The notes below the pieces were generated by a model, which did no database searches, was not told where the DNA came from, and saw nothing but the letters and a program-made list of their open reading frames with translations. The position numbers and the translations under genes were made by a program. Below are positions 44,699-54,371 of a stretch of DNA of 64,000 nt, piece by piece (the stretch's first letter is position 1; every line of letters begins with the position of its first letter). The DNA is taken from positions 186,001 to 250,000 of the forward strand of contig NZ_BAMW01000006.1 in assembly GCF_000963945.1 (NCBI RefSeq), written 5' to 3'. Source of the DNA: Acetobacter indonesiensis. GTDB taxonomy: Bacteria > Pseudomonadota > Alphaproteobacteria > Acetobacterales > Acetobacteraceae.

Positions 44699-47053
44699 GT
44701 GACGCAGGCAGGGAACGAAAACCCGACTGATGCTCTTGCTCCCACGCTGGAGCCTGTTGGCGCTAACACGTCCCCTGCCGTGGTGGAAACACCCGAAGCC
44801 GCTCTAACCCCGCCCGATAAAGGCCGTGGGGATATAAATTGTGAGCGGCTGATCAGTGTTGTGCAGGACTATGCTCCTGCCGCTGATGCTGATCTTATTC
44901 GTCGCGCATTTGATGTGGCGAAAAAGGCCCATGAAGGCCAACTTCGTGACAATGGTGACCCCTACATAACGCACCCACTGGCTGTAGCCATGATTCTGGC
45001 TGGATTCAGGTTGGATGTGCCGTCTCTGCTGACAGCGCTTCTGCATGACACTGTTGAAGATACGGGCGTCACGCAGGATGAACTGCGCACCCAGTTTGGT
45101 CCGGTTGTGGCTGATCTGGTCGATGGGGTGACAAAGCTTACCCGGCTGGAACTTCAGTCCGACCGGACCAAGCAGGCGGAAAACTTCCGTAAGCTTGTGC
45201 TCGCGATGTCGAAAGACATTCGGGTTCTGCTGGTGAAGCTGGCGGATCGCCTCCACAATATGCGGACCCTCCATTTTGTGGAGCGTGTAGACCGGCGGCA
45301 ACGGATTGCCCGTGAAACGCTGGATATTTATGCCCCCCTTGCCGAGCGTATCGGTATGGACCGGGTCAAGACAGAGTTGCAAAACCTGTCTTTTGCGCAG
45401 CTTGAGCCCGAAGCAGATGCGACCATTCGCGCCCGCCTCAACTATCTGCGGGGGCAGGGGGCTGATGTTATTGAAGAAGTCCGCCGCGAACTGCTTCGCC
45501 TGTGTCATGAGGCCGGGCTGAAAAATGTTCATGTGTCGGGGCGTGAGAAGTCGCCTTATTCCATCTGGGAGAAAATGCAGCGCCGGAATGTGGCGTTTGA
45601 ACAGCTTTCAGATATCATGGCGTTTCGCGTTTTGGTTGAAGCACGCGAAGATTGTTATATGGCGCTTGGGGCGGTGCATGCCGCCTATCCGGTTATTGCC
45701 GGACGCTTCAAGGATTACATCTCTACCCCCAAGGCTAACGGATACCAGAGCCTTCATACGGGGGTGACGCTTCGGTCTCCGCGTAACCAGAAAATTGAAG
45801 TTCAGATCAGAACCTCGGCCATGCATGATGTGGCTGAAAACGGGGTTGCGGCTCACTGGGCCTATAAAGAAGGTACGGCGGAGGATGAAAGCGGCCCCGC
45901 CAGCTTTAGGCGTCCGCGCTGGGTGCAGGATCTGCTGGAAATTCTGGAAGCTTCCTCGGCTCCTGATGAGTTTCTTGAGAACACCAAGCTGGAACTTTAT
46001 CAGGACCAAGTGTTCTGCTTCTCGCCAAAGGGGCAGCTTATTTCGCTGCCGCGTGGCGCAACGCCTGTCGATTTCGCCTATGCCGTTCATAGCCAGATTG
46101 GCGATTCCTGTGTGGGGGCCAAGATCAATGGCCGCCTGATGCCCCTGCGGCACGAATTGCAGAACGGCGATCAGGTCGAAATCATGACTGCTCGGGGTGG
46201 CGCACCGTCGCCATCGTGGGAGCGGTTTGTTGTCACGGGTAAGGCGCGTGCGCGTATCCGCCGTTATGTGGCGGCCCAACAGCGTCAGACTTATCTGGAT
46301 AACGGACGTGCGGCCCTAGCCAAGGCCTTCCGGCAGGAAGGTGTTGATGGGTCTGAAAAGGTTATTGAAACAACCCTGAAGGGGCTTAAACAAAGCTCCC
46401 TTCAGGATCTGTATGTCGCTGTCGGCAACAATAACCTCAGCGCAAGGGATGTTGTCTCTGCGGCGTATCCGGAACTTCGGCGGGCAGCGCGTGCGCCGCG
46501 CATGGTTCCGGGGCTTCCCGGCGTGCTGGGGACTGCGGGGCCTCGCCCACGGAACGTATCTGGTGGCGGGGGAGACCGGCGCTCTGGTGGCTCTATTCCT
46601 TTGGTGGGGCTTGGGCCGGGGGTGGCGACCCATTTTGCAGCCTGCTGTCATCCGTTGCCGGGTGACCGGATTGTGGGTGTGGTGGCAACGGGCAAGGGCA
46701 TTACCGTCCATACCCGGAACTGCCAGACGCTTGAGAGTTTTGCTGCGACCCCTGAACGCTTTTTGGATGTCGATTGGGATTATGACGCCATGGCCCGCGC
46801 AGGCAGTGGCGAATTGCGGGTCGGCCGTATTTCCATCGTGGCTGAAAATGAACCGTCTGTGCTGGCGACGATTACCAATGCTGTTTCCAAGGGGGATGCG
46901 TCGATTGTCAATTTGAAGATTGTGCATCGTCAGCTCGATTTCATGGAAATACTGGTGGACGTGGAAGTGCGCGACCTGCGGCATCTTTCCTCGGTTATTG
47001 CTGGGTTAAGGGCTGCGCAGGGCATCGCGCAGGCAGACAGGGCGCGATCATGA
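44699..47053 (+). CDS. bifunctional (p)ppGpp synthetase/hydrolase
   Basis: This RelA/SpoT homologue (Rsh) makes and degrades the alarmone ppGpp. Of 784 residues, the first 45 are a variable extension. The hydrolase HD domain keeps His116-Asp117 in LLHDTVEDT, the synthetase has YSIWEKM, DIMAFRV and NGYQSLHTGV, then a TGS domain, a Cys-containing zinc-finger region (HFAACCHPLPGD) and a C-terminal ACT domain. Both catalytic sites look intact, as expected for the single Rsh of alphaproteobacteria. The start is GTG six bases after rpoZ. Confidence 0.96.
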   Translation: MTQAGNENPTDALAPTLEPVGANTSPAVVETPEAALTPPDKGRGDINCERLISVVQDYAPAADADLIRRAFDVAKKAHEGQLRDNGDPYITHPLAVAMILAGFRLDVPSLLTALLHDTVEDTGVTQDELRTQFGPVVADLVDGVTKLTRLELQSDRTKQAENFRKLVLAMSKDIRVLLVKLADRLHNMRTLHFVERVDRRQRIARETLDIYAPLAERIGMDRVKTELQNLSFAQLEPEADATIRARLNYLRGQGADVIEEVRRELLRLCHEAGLKNVHVSGREKSPYSIWEKMQRRNVAFEQLSDIMAFRVLVEAREDCYMALGAVHAAYPVIAGRFKDYISTPKANGYQSLHTGVTLRSPRNQKIEVQIRTSAMHDVAENGVAAHWAYKEGTAEDESGPASFRRPRWVQDLLEILEASSAPDEFLENTKLELYQDQVFCFSPKGQLISLPRGATPVDFAYAVHSQIGDSCVGAKINGRLMPLRHELQNGDQVEIMTARGGAPSPSWERFVVTGKARARIRRYVAAQQRQTYLDNGRAALAKAFRQEGVDGSEKVIETTLKGLKQSSLQDLYVAVGNNNLSARDVVSAAYPELRRAARAPRMVPGLPGVLGTAGPRPRNVSGGGGDRRSGGSIPLVGLGPGVATHFAACCHPLPGDRIVGVVATGKGITVHTRNCQTLESFAATPERFLDVDWDYDAMARAGSGELRVGRISIVAENEPSVLATITNAVSKGDASIVNLKIVHRQLDFMEILVDVEVRDLRHLSSVIAGLRAAQGIAQADRARS

Positions 47054-47087
47054 CGCAAAACTTTCCCCTTGGGCGTCAGAGGTCGGA

Positions 47088-47495
47088 ATGAGCGTGATTG
47101 CCGCAGGGGTTGATCTGTGTGACATGCGCCGGATAGAGCAGGCCATCGACCGTTTTGGCGACCGCTTTCTGATGCGCGTTTTCACCCCGACCGAACGGAA
47201 ACGGGCGGAACGGCGCAGCGGGCAGGCCCGTATTGGGGCCTATGCCAAACGGTGGGCTGCGAAAGAAGCGTGCGCAAAAGCATTGGGCACAGGTTTTGCG
47301 CAAGGTGTGGCGCACAGTCTGATTGGGGTGGAAAACCTTGAGACCGGACAGCCCACCCTTGTTTTGAAAGGCGCTGCACAGGCACGGTTGCAGGCGTTGA
47401 TGCCCGCCGGGTGTGTGCCCCATGTGGTGCTAAGTATGACGGACGAGCCGCCTTACGCCTTTGCCGAGGTTATTATCTCGGCGCGTTCGGGTTGA
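47088..47495 (+). CDS. acpS: holo-[acyl-carrier-protein] synthase
   Basis: AcpS transfers 4'-phosphopantetheine from CoA to acyl carrier protein. The 135-residue protein has the magnesium Asp in AAGVDLCDMRRIE, RVFTPTERKRAE, and the signature KRWAAKEACAKALGTG with the catalytic Glu. AGAGGTCGGA precedes the ATG. It sits between rsh and lepB; in many relatives pdxJ precedes it, but here it does not. Confidence 0.95.
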   Translation: MSVIAAGVDLCDMRRIEQAIDRFGDRFLMRVFTPTERKRAERRSGQARIGAYAKRWAAKEACAKALGTGFAQGVAHSLIGVENLETGQPTLVLKGAAQARLQALMPAGCVPHVVLSMTDEPPYAFAEVIISARSG

Positions 47496-47559
47496 CATCC
47501 TTGGGGGCGCACGGCTTCATCCGCACGATTTTTCTTTTTGAACTGATGCAAAGCAGGCG

Positions 47560-48378
47560 ATGCAGGACATGACCAAATCGGATTATCCTCCCTCAGAAGC
47601 AGGCGTGGATCGTCCCGCATCACCGGGCCGGGTTTTTCTGGACTATGTGCGGACCATCATCACCGTTGCGCTGGCCGTCACTCTGGTGCGGACATTTCTG
47701 TTTGAATCGTTCGTTATTCCGTCGGGGTCCATGATCCCTACCTTGCAGGTAGGTGACTATCTATGGGTCTCCAAATATAGTTACGGCTATTCAAAATACT
47801 CGCTGCCGTTTTCGCCCAATCTGTTTGAGGGGCGCATCTGGGCAGGAACACCCCATCGTGGCGATGTGGCCGTCTTCCGATTCACCAAAGATACGTCAGT
47901 TGATTATATCAAGCGGATTATCGGGCTGCCGGGGGACCACATTCGGGTCACTGCGGGCCATCTGTATCTGAATGATCAGCCTGTACCGTGCCTCAACCCG
48001 CATCCTTACACAGCCATTGATGAATCGCAGGTGTCGATGGAAGGGGAAGCTTGTGAAGAGCAGCTTCCGGGGAGTGCTGGCCGTGGTGTTGTGGCGCATC
48101 AGGTGCTGAAGCTGATGGATGATGGTGCACAGAATAACACGCCCGATTACGTCGTGCCGCCGGGGTATTTCTTCGCCATGGGCGATAACCGCGACGATAG
48201 CGCAGATAGCCGCTTCATGGGCGATGGGCCGAAAGACCTTGGCTTCGTGCCAATGGAAAATCTGGTTGGTCAGGCGCAACGGGTGTTTTTCTCGGTCGAT
48301 TCCGCGCATCCTCTCTGGCAGTTCTGGTATTGGCCGGTTGAAATCCGCTGGGGCCGTATCCTGCGGAGTGTGGCGTGA
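47560..48378 (+). CDS. lepB: signal peptidase I
   Basis: LepB is the inner-membrane serine protease that removes Sec and Tat signal peptides. One N-terminal membrane segment (about 31-50) precedes the nucleophile Ser57 (PSGSMIPTL) and the general base Lys118 (YIKRIIGLPGD); GDNRDDSADSR is the last conserved box. At 272 residues it is near the usual alphaproteobacterial length. Start at 47560 or 47569 cannot be distinguished. Its stop overlaps the rnc GTG start (GTGA). Confidence 0.95.
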   Translation: MQDMTKSDYPPSEAGVDRPASPGRVFLDYVRTIITVALAVTLVRTFLFESFVIPSGSMIPTLQVGDYLWVSKYSYGYSKYSLPFSPNLFEGRIWAGTPHRGDVAVFRFTKDTSVDYIKRIIGLPGDHIRVTAGHLYLNDQPVPCLNPHPYTAIDESQVSMEGEACEEQLPGSAGRGVVAHQVLKLMDDGAQNNTPDYVVPPGYFFAMGDNRDDSADSRFMGDGPKDLGFVPMENLVGQAQRVFFSVDSAHPLWQFWYWPVEIRWGRILRSVA

Positions 48379-49121
48379 CCACCCAACGGACAGACAGCGT
48401 TCTGCAACCCGCAGGGGAAGCGCTGCAACGGTTACTGGGGTATAAATTCACCAAACCTGCCCTGCTGCATGAAGCGCTGACCCATCGTTCGGCCGCGTAT
48501 CAGAATGCAGGGGGCAGGCGTCGCTCCCAGAAAGCTAAGGGGGCAGGGTCTAACGAACGGTTAGAGTTTGTTGGTGACCGTGTGCTTGGCCTGCTGATGG
48601 CGGAATGGTTGCTCGAGCGTTATCCGGATGAGCAGGAGGGGGCTCTGGGCTCCCGTCTGGCGCATCTGGTTTCCCGCACGACGTTGGCAGAAATTGCGGA
48701 TCGGTTTGATCTGGCAAAATATCTGACGGTTGCAGCGCATGAAGCCCGTGTCGGCGTGCAAGGAACGGCGAGCGTTGTGGCGGACGCACTGGAAGCTGTT
48801 CTGGGGGCAGTGTTTCTGGATGGTGGCCTTGACCCGGCCAGAAAAATTGTCCGGCACGCCTGGAAACCAATGCTTGATGCGCAGGCCAAGCCGCCCAAAG
48901 ACCCTAAAACTGCCTTGCAGGAATGGGTTTTGGCACGCGGGCAGGTTTTGCCGGTTTATGAAACAATAGGGGCGGATGGCCCCTCTCACGCGCCACTGTT
49001 TGTGGTTGAGGTTCGGGCGGGTGGCAAAAGTGGGGAAGGCCGTGCGGGTAGCAAGCGCGCGGCTGAAAGTGCTGCTGCTGCAAGTTTGCTGGAAAAATTA
49101 GAGGGCTCACAACATGGCTGA
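48375..49121 (+). CDS. rnc: ribonuclease III
   Basis: RNase III cuts double-stranded RNA in rRNA and mRNA processing. The signature NERLEFVGDRVLG is at 60-72 and DALEAVLGAVFLDGG carries the second metal-binding acids. The dsRNA-binding domain follows from about 165 (DPKTALQEWVLARGQ, ending GSKRAAESAAAASLL). The short basic insert GGRRRSQKAKGAG (46-58) before the signature is longer than in E. coli. It starts at the GTG overlapping lepB and overlaps era at its end. Confidence 0.96.
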   Translation: MTTQRTDSVLQPAGEALQRLLGYKFTKPALLHEALTHRSAAYQNAGGRRRSQKAKGAGSNERLEFVGDRVLGLLMAEWLLERYPDEQEGALGSRLAHLVSRTTLAEIADRFDLAKYLTVAAHEARVGVQGTASVVADALEAVLGAVFLDGGLDPARKIVRHAWKPMLDAQAKPPKDPKTALQEWVLARGQVLPVYETIGADGPSHAPLFVVEVRAGGKSGEGRAGSKRAAESAAAASLLEKLEGSQHG

Positions 49122-50013
49122 AACAACACGCTGCGGGTTTGCAGCATTGGTGGGCGCCCCAAACGCCGGCAAATCGACTCTGCTCAACCGCATGACAGGG
49201 GCAAAGCTGTCTATTGTCAGCCCCAAAGCCCAGACCACGCGGTTTCGCGTGCTGGGTATTCTTATGCGGGAAAAGACCCAGATTTTGCTGGTTGATACTC
49301 CCGGTATTTTCCGCCCACGCCGCAAGCTTGATCGCGCCATGGTGGCTGCCGCGTGGACTGGGTCAGATGATGCAGACATTACCTTGCTGCTGATTGATGC
49401 AAAATCAGGCCTGACGGAAGCGGTTGAGGAAATTATGGACCGGCTGGCGAAAGCGGGTCGTAAAGTCTGGCTGGTGCTCAACAAGACGGATCTGGTACAC
49501 CGGGAAGCCTTGCTGCCGCTGACAGCTGCTGTAACCGAAAAACTGTCGGTTGAGCATGTGTTCATGGTCAGTGCGCGTTCGGGCAGTGGTGTGGATGACC
49601 TGTTGGACAAACTGGCCGAAAACCTGCCGGAAGGCCCCTATCTGTACCCTGAAGACGACCTGACCGATCTGCCAGACCGCTTGCTGGCTGCCGAACTGGT
49701 GCGTGAGCAGATTTTCATGCAGACGCATGAGGAAGTGCCTTACGGTGCCACTGTCGAGACGGAAAGCTACAAGGAACGGCCGGACGGTTCCGTGCGGATT
49801 GATGCGACCATTTATGTTTCCCGTGCAGGCCATAAAGCCATTCTGATAGGGGAGCGTGGTCAGAAGATCCGCCAGATTGGGGAGCGCGCCCGCAAGCAGC
49901 TTTCCGCACTTCTGGAACGCGAGTGCCACCTGTTTCTGAACGTGAAAGAACGTTCGGGCTGGGATGAAGAACGCGCCCGGCTGCGCGCCATTGGCCTGGA
50001 TGATGTGCCATAA
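49114..50013 (+). CDS. era: GTPase Era
   Basis: Era binds 16S rRNA and is needed for 30S assembly. The G1 motif GAPNAGKSTLLN, the switch block KAQTTRFRVLGI, DTPGIF (G3) and LNKTD (G4) are in the first half. The KH domain is in the C-terminal half (AILIGERGQKIRQIGERARKQL, then LFLNVKERSGWDE). It has 299 residues. It begins 8 bases inside the end of rnc, giving translational coupling. recO, which often follows era, is not present here. Confidence 0.97.
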   Translation: MAETTRCGFAALVGAPNAGKSTLLNRMTGAKLSIVSPKAQTTRFRVLGILMREKTQILLVDTPGIFRPRRKLDRAMVAAAWTGSDDADITLLLIDAKSGLTEAVEEIMDRLAKAGRKVWLVLNKTDLVHREALLPLTAAVTEKLSVEHVFMVSARSGSGVDDLLDKLAENLPEGPYLYPEDDLTDLPDRLLAAELVREQIFMQTHEEVPYGATVETESYKERPDGSVRIDATIYVSRAGHKAILIGERGQKIRQIGERARKQLSALLERECHLFLNVKERSGWDEERARLRAIGLDDVP

Positions 50014-50056
50014 GGCGGCTCTGCCCGCTTGTGGCCTTGGCTTATGAAGGATAAGA

Positions 50057-50079
50057 GAGGGGCAACTTGCCTTGCCCCT
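50057..50079 (+). terminator. possible weak terminator or attenuator between era and pyrH
   Basis: AGGGGCAA pairs with TTGCCCCTT around a short loop with only a broken T-rich tail. It may separate the lepB-rnc-era unit from pyrH-frr. Confidence 0.3.
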
Positions 50080-50124
50080 TGTTGGGCAGGGCCTATTTCA
50101 GACTGAATGCGTGATCGAGGGCCA

Positions 50125-50862
50125 ATGACTGCATCCACTGGCGAAACGCCAAGCCGCAAACGCGTGTTGCTCAAGGTTTCTGGTGAAGCTCTGATGGGTG
50201 ATGGTGCCTTTGGGGTAGACCAGAAAACCGTTGAGCGTATTGCCAATGACGTTGCCAATGTTGTGCGTGACGGCATTGAAGTCTGTCTGGTTGTGGGTGG
50301 TGGCAACATTTTCCGGGGTCTGGCCGCTGCCGCCAAGGGGATGGACCGTGCGCAGGGTGACTATGCCGGGATGCTGGCCACGGTCATTAACGCGCTGCTG
50401 TTGCAGAACGCGCTTGAGCGTGAGCAGATTCCGACCCGCGTAATGTCAGCCATCCATATGTCTTCCATTGCCGAACCCTATATTCGCCGTCGGGCTGTGC
50501 GTCATATGGAAAAAGGCCGTGTGGTTATCTTCGCGGCTGGCACTGGCAACCCGTTCTTCACAACCGATACGGCTGCGGCTTTGCGTGCGGCCGAAATGGA
50601 ATGTGACGTGCTGCTGAAAGGCACGCAGGTTGACGGTGTTTATTCAGCAGACCCCAAGCGTGATGCGAGTGCAGTGCGCTATGAACAACTGACCTATATG
50701 GATGTTCTGGCAAACCAGCTTAACGTGATGGATGCTGCGGCCATCAGTCTTGCACGTGAAAACAAACTGCCAATTATTGTTTTCAACATTGGTGAAACTG
50801 GTTCCTTTGCGCGCGTCATGCGTGGTGAAGGGGCATTTACCACAATTATTGAAGCAGCCTGA
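50125..50862 (+). CDS. pyrH: uridylate kinase
   Basis: PyrH phosphorylates UMP to UDP for RNA, DNA and sugar-nucleotide synthesis. The 245-residue amino-acid-kinase-fold protein has [37 protein letters not shown], the phosphate block [15 protein letters not shown] and the DGVYSADP loop. The ATG at 50125 after GAGGGCC matches the family better than the one at 50107. It precedes frr, the usual pairing; tsf and rpsB are absent. Confidence 0.96.
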   Translation: MTASTGETPSRKRVLLKVSGEALMGDGAFGVDQKTVERIANDVANVVRDGIEVCLVVGGGNIFRGLAAAAKGMDRAQGDYAGMLATVINALLLQNALEREQIPTRVMSAIHMSSIAEPYIRRRAVRHMEKGRVVIFAAGTGNPFFTTDTAAALRAAEMECDVLLKGTQVDGVYSADPKRDASAVRYEQLTYMDVLANQLNVMDAAAISLARENKLPIIVFNIGETGSFARVMRGEGAFTTIIEAA

Positions 50863-50935
50863 ATCAACCGGCTGCATCTGTTACAGCTTATGATGGGGCG
50901 GAGAAATACCGTCCAGGAAACGGGAGAACAAAACC

Positions 50936-51499
50936 GTGTCTGACCTGAATGCTCTTACTGAAGACCTGACGCGCCGTATGGATGGCGCGCTGGAAAGCCT
51001 GCGTCGTGACTTTGCTGGTCTGCGCTCTGGCCGTGCCAGCCCGGCTCTGCTGGAGCCCGTGCGGGTGGAAGCCTATGGCGGGGAAGTGCCACTGACACAG
51101 GTTGGGTCAATCGCGGTGCCAGAAGCCCGTATGCTGACGGTGCAGGTGTGGGACCGTGGGCTGGTTAGTGCTGTTGAGCGTGCGATCCGTGATTCCGGGC
51201 TGGGCCTGAACCCGGCAGCAGATGGTCAGACTGTTCGTGTACCCATTCCGCAGTTGACGGAAGAACGCCGCCATGAACTGGCACGCGCCGCCGCCCGTTA
51301 TGCGGAAGGGGCAAAGATTGCGGTGCGTGGTGTGCGTCGTGACGGCATGGACACCACCAAAAATCTGGAAAAGAAAAGCGAAATCAGCCAGGACGATGTG
51401 AAGGTCTGGTCTGATGCCATTCAGAAACTGACAGACCAGTACGTTAAGAAAATTGACGATATGCTGGCTGATAAGGACCGCGAGATTAAGCAGGTCTGA
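50936..51499 (+). CDS. frr: ribosome recycling factor
   Basis: This two-domain factor splits post-termination ribosomes with EF-G. The 187-residue protein has the family pattern LRRDFAGLRSGRASPALLEPVRVEAYG, IRDSGLGLNPAADGQTVRVPIPQLTEERR and the C-terminal helix KKIDDMLADKDREI. The start is GTG, preceded by GGGAGAAC. It lies 73 bases after pyrH and 5 bases before uppS. Confidence 0.97.
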   Translation: MSDLNALTEDLTRRMDGALESLRRDFAGLRSGRASPALLEPVRVEAYGGEVPLTQVGSIAVPEARMLTVQVWDRGLVSAVERAIRDSGLGLNPAADGQTVRVPIPQLTEERRHELARAAARYAEGAKIAVRGVRRDGMDTTKNLEKKSEISQDDVKVWSDAIQKLTDQYVKKIDDMLADKDREIKQV

Positions 51500-51504
51500 C
51501 ATTA

Positions 51505-52290
51505 GTGGCGTCAGGTTTTCTTTCTCTTGCCCGTGGTGGTGGATCAGTGCCGACCAAGTCTGCCGGTAAAATAGACACCAAAGCTGTTGTGCCAGCGCAT
51601 GTTGCCGTCATTATGGACGGCAACGGACGCTGGGCGTTTGAGCGCGGGTTGCCCAGGCTGGCTGGCCATAAGGCCGGGGCCGAAGCTGTCTCTCGCTGCT
51701 TGCGCGCGGCCATCAATCGCGGCGTAAAATACCTGACGCTCTATGCGTTTTCGTCTGAAAACTGGTCGCGTGAGCCTACGGAAGTAGCCGACCTGACCAG
51801 TCTTCTGCGTTATTATCTTCGCCATAAAGTGGCTGAACTGCACAAAGAAGGCGTGCGCATCCGCTTTATTGGTGATCTGGCGCGCTTTGATGCCTCCTTG
51901 CGTGAAGAACTGGCGCGCGCAGAAGCGCTGACACGCGACAATACCCGGATCACACTGCTTTTGGCGCTGTCTTACGGCGGGCGTGGCGATATTGTGCAGG
52001 CGGCACACCGTTTGGCACAGGCGGTCGCGAGTGGGGATTTGAAGCCAGACCAGATCACGGAAACTTTGTTTGCCGATAAACTCTGGACAGCAGGTATCCC
52101 GGACCCAGATGTGGTTGTCCGTACCAGTGGGGAGTTTCGTCTTTCCAACTTTCTGCTGTGGCAAAGTGCCTATGCCGAACTTGTTTTTCTGGATGTCTTC
52201 TGGCCGGACTTCAATGAAGGGCATTTTGCAACCGTGCTGGATACGTACGCACGGCGTGAACGCCGTTTTGGTGCGCGGCCAAAAGCATGA
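51505..52290 (+). CDS. uppS: isoprenyl transferase (undecaprenyl diphosphate synthase)
   Basis: UppS condenses isopentenyl units to undecaprenyl diphosphate, the lipid carrier for peptidoglycan and polysaccharides. Asp38 in VIMDGNGRWA binds magnesium and pyrophosphate; LYAFSSENWSR and VRTSGEFRLSNFLLWQSAYAE are conserved. The first 25 residues form a non-conserved extension. The start is GTG, five bases after frr. The stop overlaps the cdsA start (ATGA). Confidence 0.95.
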   Translation: MASGFLSLARGGGSVPTKSAGKIDTKAVVPAHVAVIMDGNGRWAFERGLPRLAGHKAGAEAVSRCLRAAINRGVKYLTLYAFSSENWSREPTEVADLTSLLRYYLRHKVAELHKEGVRIRFIGDLARFDASLREELARAEALTRDNTRITLLLALSYGGRGDIVQAAHRLAQAVASGDLKPDQITETLFADKLWTAGIPDPDVVVRTSGEFRLSNFLLWQSAYAELVFLDVFWPDFNEGHFATVLDTYARRERRFGARPKA

Positions 52291-53120
52291 GTGCTTCCTC
52301 CACCACGGCGTGGCGTGATCTCCGTGTCAGACTTCTTTCTGCCTGTGTGTTGATTGCCGTGGCGAGTGTGTCCATTGGTATGGGTGGCTTGCTGTATAAA
52401 TGCCTTATTCTGGGCGTTATGGGAGGAATGGCGGCTGAGGCGGCTATCCTCTTCGGTCTTTCGGTTAAATCGTGGCGTGGCGCTTTATACGTGTTTTGGG
52501 CACTGGGCGCAGGTTTGGCAGCAGCGACTGGCCGATGGGATGCCTTCCCAGCGTTCTGTCTGACATCATTGGTGTTTGGCGCTCCGCTCTGCGCCATCAT
52601 GTGTGTCATTGTGCTGTCGGGGAACGCGTTGCTGTGGTTGCGGATTGAAAGTGCGTGGCCTGTTCTGTTTGTTGTGTGCGTTGTTGTTGCAAGTGACAGT
52701 TGTGCTTATCTAACAGGCCGTCTGATAGGCGGCCCAAAGCTGGCCCCGCGTATTTCACCGGGAAAAACGTGGTCTGGTTCATGCGGTGGGCTGGTTGGCG
52801 CTGTTCTGTTTGGGGGTGGTATTGCCCTTGCCGCTGGGCAGGGCGGCGTTGGCACAGCAGCGGTATGGGCGGCTGTGCTGGGCGTGGTAGCGCAAGCGGG
52901 TGATCTGGCCGAAAGCGGCATGAAGCGCGCACTCGGCGTGAAAGATTCCGGAACCCTGTTGCCGGGGCATGGCGGTCTGCTTGACCGGTTTGATGGTCTT
53001 GTAGCGGCGGCGCCTGTGGCGGCTGTGGTTTCTTTATGTGTTATGTCATCCGCGCCGTTCTGGACGGCAGGGGTGCACGATGTTTTGGTGGCTCTGGTAA
53101 GCAGGCTGCCTGGTAAGTGA
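52287..53120 (+). CDS. cdsA: phosphatidate cytidylyltransferase
   Basis: CdsA makes CDP-diacylglycerol, the precursor of all phospholipids, in the inner membrane. The 277-residue protein has about eight hydrophobic segments, GGPKLAPRISPGKTWSG and the family signature KRALGVKDSGTLLPGHGGLLDRFDG. It is translationally coupled to uppS. It is followed 59 bases later by dxr. Confidence 0.93.
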   Translation: MSASSTTAWRDLRVRLLSACVLIAVASVSIGMGGLLYKCLILGVMGGMAAEAAILFGLSVKSWRGALYVFWALGAGLAAATGRWDAFPAFCLTSLVFGAPLCAIMCVIVLSGNALLWLRIESAWPVLFVVCVVVASDSCAYLTGRLIGGPKLAPRISPGKTWSGSCGGLVGAVLFGGGIALAAGQGGVGTAAVWAAVLGVVAQAGDLAESGMKRALGVKDSGTLLPGHGGLLDRFDGLVAAAPVAAVVSLCVMSSAPFWTAGVHDVLVALVSRLPGK

Positions 53121-53179
53121 TTGGCAGTAACACCGATGCCGGTCTGTGCTGCTGTGACGAGGGTTGGAAGTAAAGCGCA

Positions 53180-54337
53180 ATGAGAACCGTAACCGTTCTG
53201 GGAAGCACAGGCAGCATTGGCTGCTCTACAGTTGATCTGCTTGAACAGGCCCGGGACCGGTATCAGGTGCGCGCCCTGGTTGGCGGCAAGAATGCGGCCC
53301 GTCTGGCCGAGCAAGCCAAAAGCCTGAATGCTGAACTGGCAGTCCTGGCTGATGAAAGTGCGGTTGAAGAACTCCGTTCACTCCTGTCGGGCACAAAGAC
53401 GAAGGTCGCGTGTGGTCGTCAGGCCGTGATCGATGCAGCGGGACTGCCAGCAGACTGGACGATGGCGGCAATTACGGGCGCTGCCGGGCTTGAGCCAACG
53501 TTGGCATCTGTAAAAAATGGTAACGCTGTCGCTCTGGCGAATAAGGAAGCGCTGGTTTGTGCCGGTGACGTCATGCTGCGCGCTGTTGATGCTGCCGGTG
53601 CCACGCTGCTGCCTGTTGATTCCGAGCATAACGCTGTCTTTCAGGCAATGGCAGACCGGCAGATGGATCAGGTTGAAAAAATCATCCTGACAGCGTCAGG
53701 TGGGCCCTTCCGAAAGGCAAGTGTGGCTGAAATGGAAGCGGCAACGCCTGCGCAGGCCCTTAAGCATCCAACATGGACAATGGGTGCGAAAATCAGCATC
53801 GATTCCGCAACCATGTTCAACAAAGGGCTTGAAGTTATTGAGGCCGCCCGCATTTTTGGTCTGACGGAAGACCGCATTGATGTACTTGTGCATCCGCAGT
53901 CCGTTGTGCATGGAATGGTGCAATACACAGATGGCAGCCTGATTGCTCAAATGGGTTCGGCTGACATGCGTATCCCCATTGCGCACACGCTGGCATGGCC
54001 AAAGCGGATGGCAACAACCTCCCCACGGCTTGATCTGGCAGCCTTTGCAACGCTTGAATTTGCAGCCCCGGATGAACAGCGTTTTCCCGCACTCCGTCTG
54101 GCACGGGAAGCCTTGCGCGCTGGTGGTGCAGCTTCCGCCATTCTCTCCGCGGCAAACGAAGTGGCTGTGGAAGCGTTCCTGAACAAGCAGATTGGCTTTC
54201 TGGACATTGCGCGTGTGGTGGAACGCGTCATGACCAAACTGGGCGCACCGTCTGCTGATACGCTCGACGCCGTTCTGCATTGGGATGCAGAGGCCCGACG
54301 CGAAGCGCTGGCCCTGACACCTGCACATGCGGCTTGA
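53180..54337 (+). CDS. dxr: 1-deoxy-D-xylulose 5-phosphate reductoisomerase
   Basis: Dxr (IspC) is the second enzyme of the MEP isoprenoid pathway, so its product feeds the neighbouring UppS. The 385-residue protein starts with the NADPH motif VLGSTGSIGCSTVDLL and has ANKEALVCAG, PVDSEHNAVFQ with the metal Asp/Glu, TASGGPFR, KISIDSATMFNKGLEVIEA and HPQSVVHGMV. The length is normal. Confidence 0.97.
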   Translation: MRTVTVLGSTGSIGCSTVDLLEQARDRYQVRALVGGKNAARLAEQAKSLNAELAVLADESAVEELRSLLSGTKTKVACGRQAVIDAAGLPADWTMAAITGAAGLEPTLASVKNGNAVALANKEALVCAGDVMLRAVDAAGATLLPVDSEHNAVFQAMADRQMDQVEKIILTASGGPFRKASVAEMEAATPAQALKHPTWTMGAKISIDSATMFNKGLEVIEAARIFGLTEDRIDVLVHPQSVVHGMVQYTDGSLIAQMGSADMRIPIAHTLAWPKRMATTSPRLDLAAFATLEFAAPDEQRFPALRLAREALRAGGAASAILSAANEVAVEAFLNKQIGFLDIARVVERVMTKLGAPSADTLDAVLHWDAEARREALALTPAHAA

Positions 54338-54371
54338 GCTTGCGCCAGTTTAAGCCAATATTCGGATTATC

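Noticed and set aside
44804-45532. 242-codon minus-strand frame inside rsh
   Set aside because: It is a shadow of the conserved hydrolase and synthetase domains on the plus strand.
47492-47497. TTGACA before lepB
   Set aside because: No -10-like sequence lies 16-18 bases downstream.
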